Assembly (NCBI GenBank): GCA_020050375.1
Contig: JAGVKR010000012.1
Location: 1-6,792 of the forward strand
Direction: 5' to 3'
Source: Planctomycetales bacterium
GTDB taxonomy: Bacteria > Planctomycetota > Planctomycetia > Planctomycetales > Planctomycetaceae
DNA length: 6,792 nt
A program made the translations under genes and the position numbers. Shown one piece after another: positions 1 through 5,330 of the stretch (position 1 is its first letter; each line of letters opens with the position of its first letter). The notes below the pieces were generated by a model. It was not told the DNA's origin, ran no database searches, and saw nothing but the letters and a program-made list of their open reading frames with translations.

Positions 1-1
1 C

Positions 2-268
2 ACCGAAACGTCGACGCTGAGTTATCTCCCGACCTGGCTCCGGCACGACCTGCTCGAGCTCGATCGCATCGGCGACTGGCGGAGTGCCGAAGAGTTGTTG
101 CACCGGCTGCACCGACAATTGTGGGCGGAAGTGCATCTGATTCCGCTCTGGGAGATCGACACGCATTTTGTCGCGAGGAAAAATATTCGGAACGTCCCCG
201 AACGCCCCTTGTTTCCTTACCAGTCGATCGAACGTTGGAAAGTCGAACCGTGGTATTCTCGCGATTGA
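2..268 (+). CDS. C-terminal end of a family 5 extracellular solute-binding protein (5' partial)
   Basis: An open frame enters from the left edge in frame 2 and stops at TGA 266-268, leaving 88 residues. The segment has the look of the end of an SBP_bac_5 (peptide/nickel ABC transporter) binding protein. A helix pairing Leu with charged residues (AEELLHRLHRQLW, about residues 32-44) is followed by the strand HLIPLWEIDTHFVARKNI (about 48-65), then a YQSIERWKVEPWY stretch at the C-terminus. The IPLW...F..RK.I pattern followed by a W-rich end is typical of that family. Such proteins sit outside the cytoplasmic membrane and deliver oligopeptides or similar ligands to a permease. No permease or ATPase gene is visible here. 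Only the tail can be seen, so substrate and full domain content are unknown, and the family call is by resemblance. Confidence 0.65.
   Translation, partial: TETSTLSYLPTWLRHDLLELDRIGDWRSAEELLHRLHRQLWAEVHLIPLWEIDTHFVARKNIRNVPERPLFPYQSIERWKVEPWYSRD
237..242 (+). promoter_or_regulatory. Shine-Dalgarno-like GGAAAG before GTG 250
   Basis: GGAAAG lies 7 nt before the GTG at 250, inside the end of the upstream gene. It is the best purine-rich site near the candidate starts and is the main reason for choosing GTG 250 over TTG 265. TTG 265 would overlap the upstream TGA as TTGA but has no such site at the right distance. Confidence 0.45.
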
Positions 269-1869
269 GGCCCATCCCGTCCTGTTTTTACAATCCGGCG
301 AGAACGGGCGCGGCGCTCTGCGCGCTGGCTATGGTGCTCGCGGGGCCGATCGCCATCCAGCCGCTTCCTGCCGCGGATGCTCCGCCGCCAGCGCTCGAAT
401 TGCAACCTTACCGCGTCCGCGTGGAAGTGTCGTTCGCCGTGCGTCCCGAAATGGGCGGAGCCTTCCGCAAAGCGGTGCTGGAAGACCTGCGCAATGGCAT
501 CGATCGATCGGCGGCTTCGCTATGGCAATTCGAAATCGGCGAAGATCGCAAAGCTCGACTCGCCGGAATCGAGCCGCTCCGCCGCCTGCGCGCCGAGCAG
601 GTCGCTACCGATTACTCGGCCGCCGATCTCGACAAATTGCACCTGCTGTCGATCGAATCGATCGGGGGGGGATTTCGCATTGCCGGGCGCGAATGGGATG
701 CCGCAACGGCCCAGCTTGGGCCGCTCCAGGAGCAGAGCTTTCCGGAGCGACGCGACGTCGCGAACCGTGGTGTCAATTTGCTGCGGGCTCTGTTCCGTCC
801 CGTGGCCACCGTCACCCAGGCCAAAGGAGGGCCGGTTGTGTTGCGGGCGCGGGGGGGGGCGCTCACGCCGCATGACGCGAGCTGGCAACCCTTGCGCAAA
901 GGTTCGCTTTTCGAGGCCTATTATCGGTATTTCAACAAAGACCAGGTGGTCGAGCGGATTCAACAGGTCCCCTGGACTTACCTTACAGTCGAGGCCGTCG
1001 AGTTGGGAACCAGTGCCTGCACTGTGACCAGCGGCCTGCGTTCCGCCTTTTCGGCGCGCCGACGCCGGATCGACGTTGTGGCACTCGAGGTCACGCGCCA
1101 GGTCGCTACGACACGCCTGACTCTGGTCACTCGCCCGCCCGAGCGCCGCCCCCTGGGCGGGGTTGAAGTCGAAGTCTCCGCCGATTCGCAACCCGCGCCG
1201 GCCGACAAGCCGGCCGTCGACGCCGAGCAGCCGCGCAAATTCGTCACCGACCGGAATGGTCAGGTGTGGATTCCGGCTGCCGAGTCGTTCCAGAAACCGG
1301 TCTGGTTGTTTGTCCGTAGCGGGCAGAACCTGCTGGCGCGCGTGCCGTTCGTTCCCGGCATTCGGCCCGAACAGAGCCTCGAACTTCCCGACGACTCCCT
1401 GCGTCTGGAAGTCGAAGGCCAGGTGGCACAATTGCAATCGGAACTGGTCGACACCGTCGCAAAGCGCGCTGTCGTGGCCGCTTTGGCCCGCAAGCGCGCC
1501 AAGGATCGGGGCTGGGACGACGTCGACAATTACCTCAAGCAATTGACGAACATGCCCAAAGCCCCGGCGTTCGCCGCCGACCTGAGCGCCATCCGACTCA
1601 ACGGGCTGAAAACGGCCCGCTCCCGTAAAGACAAGATCACTGAAGTGCGAATTCAGAAACTGTGCGACGAAACCGCAACGCTGATCAAAGACTACCTCGA
1701 CGAAGACAAGCTCAAGGAGCTGCGCGAAGAGATCGCCGAGCTGAAGCAGATCGCGGCAGAAGACGCAGCCGCCGAGGCGGAGTTCAAGGCGAGCAACAAG
1801 TCGGCCGAACAGAATTCACCGAAGCCCGCCGCTCCGCCGCCCCCTCCCGTCGTCAAGCCGGGACTTTGA
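250..1869 (+). CDS. Exported protein of unknown function with coiled-coil and proline-rich C-terminus
   Basis: I do not recognise this protein. The frame is open from further upstream, but anything before about 250 lies deep inside the preceding gene. GTG 250 gives 539 aa and a sensible signal peptide: basic n-region (R5, R7, R18), hydrophobic core about 20-36, and likely cleavage near the LPAADA stretch (41-44). TTG 265 (534 aa) is the alternative; ATG 331 would cut into the hydrophobic core. The mature N-terminal half is mixed alpha/beta. Residues about 278-370 look like a beta-sandwich of the carboxypeptidase-regulatory or Ig-like kind, with RPLGGVEVEV at 300-309 and TDRNGQVWIP from 333. 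Residues about 378-425 and 465-525 are helical, charged and coiled-coil-like, and the tail is PAAPPPPP. No catalytic motif is evident. The start overlaps the solute-binding gene by 19 bp, suggesting one transcript and perhaps a shared envelope role; that is inference. G tracts of 8 (664-671) and 9 (851-859) lie in the frame. Confidence 0.8.
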   Translation: MVFSRLRPIPSCFYNPARTGAALCALAMVLAGPIAIQPLPAADAPPPALELQPYRVRVEVSFAVRPEMGGAFRKAVLEDLRNGIDRSAASLWQFEIGEDRKARLAGIEPLRRLRAEQVATDYSAADLDKLHLLSIESIGGGFRIAGREWDAATAQLGPLQEQSFPERRDVANRGVNLLRALFRPVATVTQAKGGPVVLRARGGALTPHDASWQPLRKGSLFEAYYRYFNKDQVVERIQQVPWTYLTVEAVELGTSACTVTSGLRSAFSARRRRIDVVALEVTRQVATTRLTLVTRPPERRPLGGVEVEVSADSQPAPADKPAVDAEQPRKFVTDRNGQVWIPAAESFQKPVWLFVRSGQNLLARVPFVPGIRPEQSLELPDDSLRLEVEGQVAQLQSELVDTVAKRAVVAALARKRAKDRGWDDVDNYLKQLTNMPKAPAFAADLSAIRLNGLKTARSRKDKITEVRIQKLCDETATLIKDYLDEDKLKELREEIAELKQIAAEDAAAEAEFKASNKSAEQNSPKPAAPPPPPVVKPGL

Positions 1870-1886
1870 GTCCGCGATTCGTGGTT

Positions 1887-3644
1887 TCAATTTCCCGTCG
1901 CCTCGGCGTCATTCCCACTCGTCGCCGCTTCCGCCATGTCGATCAGACCATCGTGGTTGGCGTCGAGTCTTTCGAAGAGGGCTTTGGGCCCCAGAAACTC
2001 GCGGCTCGAGATATCGCCGTCCCGGTTTTTGTCCATCTTGCGGAACCATGCCGGCCCGGCCGGGTCGGCTGTCGCCGGTCCGGGTGAAGGCCGCGTGCGA
2101 ACGGTCGCGACAAAGGGCAGCCCCGGAATGTTCGGCTGGGCCCTTCGGAATGCGATCCGGTAATGCGTTGGAATCTCGCGCTCCGCCAGCCGCTGGTCTT
2201 TGTCGGAGTCCCAGGCGCTGAGTCGTCCGGCGGCAGTCAGGAGCTCGCGCGGTCCCAGTCGCCCGTCGCGATTGGCATCGAGAATCTCGAAGAGATTGCG
2301 TCCCTGGTCGGCGACAGCCATCAGGCAGCGGCTTCCGGCCGCCGCTTCGCGCCGCCCGACGTACGCCAGCATCTCGCGCTCGAACAACTTGCCGTCGCCG
2401 TCGTCATCCATCGAATCGAACACCTGGCCGAATACGCTCCGTTGCGCTTCATTCCGTTCGAGATAGTTGTTGTTGTCGCGGTCGGCGCCTTTGAATTGCT
2501 GCTGCAACTGGGCGCGCAAGGGCGAGCTCGATTCCGCGCCATCAGCGGCCATCTCGAGTTGCTCTCCACCGATCAGAATGGCCACCTGCCCCGACCCGGA
2601 ACTGCGAACGTCGGCCGACAGGATCGGATCCTTCTTCGAAACCGCAATGCCGGGCTGGCCCTCTTCGCGCCGGCCAATGCGAACGACGATCTCCAGCTCG
2701 GGCCGCACGCTTCGACCGATCTCTCGCAATTCGTCGAAATCGAGCTCGCGATCGGTGTTCTTGTCGAGCTGCGAAAAGAGGTCACCGGGCAGGAGCAGTT
2801 CGGCCGGGTTGAGCCGGTCGTCGCCCGCCTTCGTGGGCTGAGCCGGACCGGCCGACGGCGTTTCTCGGTCGTAGTGGTCCAGGAGTTGACGCGCGATCGC
2901 GTCTCCCGATTCGGCCGGCGATACATCGATGAACTGGGCGGGCCGAACGGTGCGGCGCGGATCGGTGACCGTTTGAAATTGAGCCACGCTGTTGACCCGC
3001 CCAAGTTGCAGTTCATTGAGGCTGAACGAGCCGTCGTCGTCGAAGTCGATCCGCGCCAGCACACGCGGACCGGCGGCGAATTCGTCGGGGGAGAGCCGGC
3101 CGTCCTGATCGGTGTCGAGACGCGCAAACAATTGCTCACCGGCGCCGCCGGGACCGACGCCATACCCGGTTCGGTCCGGTCCCACTCCCTCCAGCGATAA
3201 GGCCCGTATGCCGCGGGCCAACAGATAATCGGTGAACTCCTGTCGCGTGATCAGACCGTCCGGCGGAGCAACGTCGAGATTGGCTCGAACCGAGTCGGCC
3301 CCCTGCGGGCTCCCCCGCACCGTCCCGTCGACGAGGAGATCGGGGCTGGGGATGCTTTCCCACTCGGGGCCGGCCAGGATTCCGTCTCCGTTGAAGTCGA
3401 GCTCGTGGAACAGTTTCTCGCCGAAATCGCGCCACGCACTGCGAAAACTCCGCCCGTCGACTTGCACGTGCAAACGGATGAAGATCGGTCGCTCGGAGGC
3501 GAGGAAGAGCACATCGTGCGCGTCGTCGGGCTCGAATCTCTCGGGCACATTAGGAGCCGGGGGACGATCGTCGTCGGCCCACGTCGCGGGGTGCAACGCC
3601 ACCAACAGGAGGAAAATCACGCAGGCCGGCCGCCGAGCAAACAT
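1887..3644 (-). CDS. Secreted multi-EF-hand calcium-binding protein
   Basis: The product is 585 aa. ATG 3644 is chosen because GAGGG stands 5 nt before it; a TTG four codons upstream (3656) is open but would use that site as coding sequence. A signal peptide is clear: RR at 4-5, hydrophobic core 7-17, probable cleavage after TWA at 23. Ten loops match the EF-hand pattern D-x-[DN]-x-[DN]-x-x-[hydrophobic]-x-x-x-E: residues 83-94, 177-188, 200-211, 294-305, 388-399, 413-424, 456-467, 479-490, 538-549 and 561-572. Gly at loop position 6 is replaced at 299 (R), 393 (N) and 484 (Q). Two more are degenerate: 124-136 has one extra residue, and GDDRLNPAEL near 275-284 lacks its first half. Residues about 316-366 hold no EF-hand and look beta-rich. 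Loops with acidic residues at 1, 3, 5 and 12 bind Ca2+; that this protein does so is inference. It is probably periplasmic or surface-located. It lies 182 bp downstream of the DUF1501 gene on the same strand, so it may share the transcript. Function and partner are unknown. Confidence 0.88.
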   Translation of the reverse strand: MFARRPACVIFLLLVALHPATWADDDRPPAPNVPERFEPDDAHDVLFLASERPIFIRLHVQVDGRSFRSAWRDFGEKLFHELDFNGDGILAGPEWESIPSPDLLVDGTVRGSPQGADSVRANLDVAPPDGLITRQEFTDYLLARGIRALSLEGVGPDRTGYGVGPGGAGEQLFARLDTDQDGRLSPDEFAAGPRVLARIDFDDDGSFSLNELQLGRVNSVAQFQTVTDPRRTVRPAQFIDVSPAESGDAIARQLLDHYDRETPSAGPAQPTKAGDDRLNPAELLLPGDLFSQLDKNTDRELDFDELREIGRSVRPELEIVVRIGRREEGQPGIAVSKKDPILSADVRSSGSGQVAILIGGEQLEMAADGAESSSPLRAQLQQQFKGADRDNNNYLERNEAQRSVFGQVFDSMDDDGDGKLFEREMLAYVGRREAAAGSRCLMAVADQGRNLFEILDANRDGRLGPRELLTAAGRLSAWDSDKDQRLAEREIPTHYRIAFRRAQPNIPGLPFVATVRTRPSPGPATADPAGPAWFRKMDKNRDGDISSREFLGPKALFERLDANHDGLIDMAEAATSGNDAEATGN

Positions 3645-3649
3645 GAGAG

Positions 3650-3654
3650 CCCTC
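3650..3654 (-). promoter_or_regulatory. Ribosome binding site GAGGG of the EF-hand gene
   Basis: On the - strand GAGGG is followed by CTCTC and then ATG (3644), a 5-nt spacer. This decides the start in favour of ATG 3644 over TTG 3656. Confidence 0.6.
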
Positions 3655-3788
3655 AATCGTTGTCAGGCAGCGCCGTTTTGGCATCCGTCCCGAAATCTTC
3701 ATGACGGGGATGGTGACGCATCAGAAACTCTTTTCTTTCGCGGACGTTGGATCTACATCGGCGAACGAACGGGGAGATTTGCGAAGTC

Positions 3789-3827
3789 GGCGGGCATTAA
3801 GCCCGCCGCTCGCTGGCTGGCGGGCTT
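3789..3827. repeat. Three-armed GC-rich palindromic repeat at the end of the DUF1501 gene
   Basis: Three alternating arms are present: GGCGGGC (3789-3795), ATTAA, GCCCGCC (3801-3807), an 11-nt spacer, and GGCGGGC (3819-3825). The middle arm pairs perfectly with the left arm (7 bp, 5-nt loop). It also pairs with the right arm, and there it extends to 9 bp (AAGCCCGCC 3799-3807 with GGCGGGCTT 3819-3827, 11-nt loop). The two hairpins are mutually exclusive. The last base overlaps the TCA (TGA on the - strand) of the DUF1501 gene. Position just after a stop codon suggests a transcript-end or mRNA-stabilising role, but no T-run follows on the - strand, so it is not a classical intrinsic terminator. 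The rest of the 3645-3826 gap holds no supported gene and no clear promoter that I can see. Confidence 0.7.
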
Positions 3828-5239
3828 CAGGCGACGACGATTTCGTGCATGGGTTTGGCTTCCGGGTCTGCGATGCGGATCGGGCGGCCGACGTTCGACA
3901 TGTTCTGTTTCATCGGGTCGATTCCCAGCGCCAGGCACGCCGTCGCCAGAAAGTCTCCCACCTGCACTGGTCGATCGGAAACCATTTTGCCGTCGTTGCC
4001 GGTCGAGCCGACCACCTGCCCCCCTTTGATTCCGCCGCCGCACAGCACGGTCGACCAGGCATTGGGATAGTGATCGCGACCTTTGTTGGCATTGATCGTC
4101 GGCGTTCTCCCGAACTCGCCCATCCAGGCGACAAGCGTCGTGTCGAGCAGACCACGCGTCTTGAGGTCTTCCAGCAGCGTGGCCCAGCCCGGGTCGAGGA
4201 CTTCGCACAGCTTTTGAACGGCATCGAAGTTGTCGGTGTGCGTATCCCAGCCAAAACCCTGCGCGCCATTCACGCCGTTGAGCGAAACCTCGACGAACGG
4301 CACGCCCCGCTCGACAAGGCGTCGCGCCAAGAGGCAGCCCTGCCCGAACTGGTTGCGGCCATACGCGTCGCGGATCGCATCCGGTTCCTGGCTCAGGTCG
4401 AAGGCCTTCACCGCCTCCGATCGCATCATCCGCACCGCAGCCTGATAGGCCGTTCGATGACTGGTCGGCGAAATGCCGGGGTGCCGGGCCAGAAAATCAG
4501 TCTCCAGGCCGGCGAGCAGATCGAGCCGCGCGTCGGTTTGCTCGGCCACAACGCCGGTCGGCACATCGAGATTCTTCACGCGGAGCGCTTTTTCGTAGTC
4601 GGTGTTACCACGGCCACCATTGGCGTTGCCGTCGCCGACAATCAAGGGGGCATGCCGCGGGCCGAGAAAACCGGGGCCGTAGGCTGCGGGGCTGAAGAAG
4701 CGGTACGGCGCGACACTGACGAAATTGGGCAGCTCTGCCTCGGGAGAGCTCAGTTCCTTACTCCAGACCGATCCCAGCGTGGGATAATGGACGGGGCCCT
4801 GTGGCAGGTAACCGGTCCTCAAGAGATACGTGGCCCGTGTATGGTCCCCCTCTTTGGTCGTCATTCCCCGGATGAGGGCGCAATGCTCCATCATCGTCGC
4901 CAGCTTGGGGAGATACTCGCCGATCTGAATGCCGGGAACCGATGTTTCAATCGCCTTGAACGGACCGCCATTCTCATGACCGGGCTTGGGATCGAACGTG
5001 TCGATTTGGCTGGGACCGCCTGTCATCCACAACAGGATGCACGACCGTTTGCGGTTCTTGTCTTTCGCCGCTTCTTCAGCCAATGCCGGCAACCAGCGCG
5101 AGAACGACACGCCGAATGCCCCGCAGGCGCTCAGCCGCAACCAGTCGCGGCGGGAGAGGGGGGGCGACGCGGAGCGTCGAGGCTTGAGGCTTGGGGCTTG
5201 GGGCTTGAGGTTGTTATGCGATGTCGATTGGTGGGGCAT
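3827..5239 (-). CDS. DUF1501 family protein, Tat-exported, alkaline-phosphatase-like fold
   Basis: The product is 470 aa, within the usual range for DUF1501 (PF07394), a family in the alkaline phosphatase/sulfatase-like clan and abundant in planctomycetes. A twin-arginine signal is seen: S29-R30-R31-D32-W33-L34, a hydrophobic stretch to about 46, and probable cleavage after LPALA (54). Export of a folded, perhaps metal-bound, protein follows from that. Family-type motifs are TGGPSQIDTFDPKPG (73-87), WDTHTDNF (331-338), WMGEFGRTP (372-380) and GRDHYP (387-392). The Asp, His and Glu residues in these are candidate metal ligands by analogy with the clan; the reaction is not known. ATG 5239 has GGAG 8 nt upstream. 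The n-region is unusually long: 28 residues precede the SRRDW motif, and part of them is encoded by a palindrome and 7-bp tandem repeats (5165-5213). No later in-frame ATG, GTG or TTG occurs before the RR. It follows the DUF1549/DUF1553 gene by 91 bp, the standard planctomycete pairing. Confidence 0.93.
   Translation of the reverse strand: MPHQSTSHNNLKPQAPSLKPRRSASPPLSRRDWLRLSACGAFGVSFSRWLPALAEEAAKDKNRKRSCILLWMTGGPSQIDTFDPKPGHENGGPFKAIETSVPGIQIGEYLPKLATMMEHCALIRGMTTKEGDHTRATYLLRTGYLPQGPVHYPTLGSVWSKELSSPEAELPNFVSVAPYRFFSPAAYGPGFLGPRHAPLIVGDGNANGGRGNTDYEKALRVKNLDVPTGVVAEQTDARLDLLAGLETDFLARHPGISPTSHRTAYQAAVRMMRSEAVKAFDLSQEPDAIRDAYGRNQFGQGCLLARRLVERGVPFVEVSLNGVNGAQGFGWDTHTDNFDAVQKLCEVLDPGWATLLEDLKTRGLLDTTLVAWMGEFGRTPTINANKGRDHYPNAWSTVLCGGGIKGGQVVGSTGNDGKMVSDRPVQVGDFLATACLALGIDPMKQNMSNVGRPIRIADPEAKPMHEIVVA
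5165..5179. repeat. Small palindrome within the DUF1501 5' coding region
   Basis: CGACGC-GGA-GCGTCG is a perfect 6-bp inverted repeat with a 3-nt loop. It directly precedes the 7-bp tandem repeat (read on the + strand) and encodes part of the stretch between the repeat-encoded residues and the Tat motif. A run of seven G (5158-5164) abuts it. The sequence resembles short GC-rich palindromes that I recall as dispersed in planctomycete genomes; this memory has not been checked. Confidence 0.6.
5179..5213. repeat. 7-bp tandem repeat inside the DUF1501 reading frame
   Basis: On the + strand the units are GAGGCTT, GAGGCTT, GGGGCTT, GGGGCTT and a degenerate GAGGTTG. In the gene (- strand) they encode the low-complexity peptide NLKPQAPSLKPR near residues 10-21, upstream of the Tat motif. 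The period of 7 is not a multiple of 3, so gain or loss of a single unit would break the frame between the ATG and the RR motif. Confidence 0.85.
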
Positions 5240-5247
5240 CGTCTTTT

Positions 5248-5251
5248 CTCC
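5248..5251 (-). promoter_or_regulatory. Ribosome binding site GGAG of the DUF1501 gene
   Basis: GGAG on the - strand lies 8 nt before ATG 5239, in an A-rich context (GGAGAAAAGACG then ATG). It supports ATG 5239 as the start even though this places the tandem repeat inside the coding region. Confidence 0.55.
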
Positions 5252-5263
5252 ACGAACGAACTT

Positions 5264-5280
5264 CGGGGCGGCACGCCCCG
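5264..5280. repeat. GC-rich hairpin in the gap upstream of the DUF1501 gene
   Basis: CGGGGCG-GCA-CGCCCCG is a perfect 7-bp inverted repeat with a 3-nt loop, between the stop of the DUF1549/DUF1553 gene and the start of the DUF1501 gene. No T-run follows on the - strand, so it is not a standard terminator. It could attenuate transcription, protect mRNA, or be a dispersed repeat. Confidence 0.6.
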
Positions 5281-5286
5281 GCTCTC

Positions 5287-5318
5287 TTCAACTCTGTAAC
5301 TTTTTAACTCTGCAACTC
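5287..5318. repeat. Imperfect 8-bp tandem repeat, four units
   Basis: On the + strand the units are TTCAACTC, TGTAACTT, TTTAACTC and TGCAACTC, that is GAGTTRMA-like on the - strand. They lie in the 91-bp gap between the DUF1549/DUF1553 stop and the DUF1501 start, about 6 bp from the hairpin at 5264-5280. No function can be assigned. Confidence 0.65.
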
Positions 5319-5330
5319 CTGGGCGCGCCG

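Noticed and set aside
121..249. Start at GTG 121 for the unknown exported protein (582 aa)
   Set aside because: This would overlap the solute-binding protein gene by nearly 150 bp and put about 60 residues before the hydrophobic core of the signal peptide. GTG 250 with GGAAAG fits better.
520..1542. - strand open frame of 340 codons opposite the unknown exported protein
   Set aside because: The + strand frame has the signal peptide, start site and gene overlap expected of a real gene; the antisense frame has none of these.
2163..3200. + strand open frame of 345 codons opposite the EF-hand gene
   Set aside because: It mirrors the repeated Asp/Gly codons of the EF-hand loops on the other strand and shows no signal peptide or domain.
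3653..3721. Possible 22-codon leader peptide (ATG 3721 to TGA 3653, - strand) just before the EF-hand gene
   Set aside because: It has only a weak purine-rich stretch upstream and no recognisable leader features. Its stop lies close to the EF-hand RBS, so coupling is conceivable, but nothing in the sequence beyond that supports it.
3701..5299. Long + strand open frame of 532 codons opposite the DUF1501 gene
   Set aside because: It is antisense to a gene with unmistakable family motifs, and its translation has no recognisable domain. Long antisense frames are usual in GC-rich coding DNA.
5264..5310. Hairpin 5264-5280 with the T5 run at 5301-5305 as a + strand intrinsic terminator
   Set aside because: The T-run is about 20 nt away from the hairpin and no + strand gene ends here.
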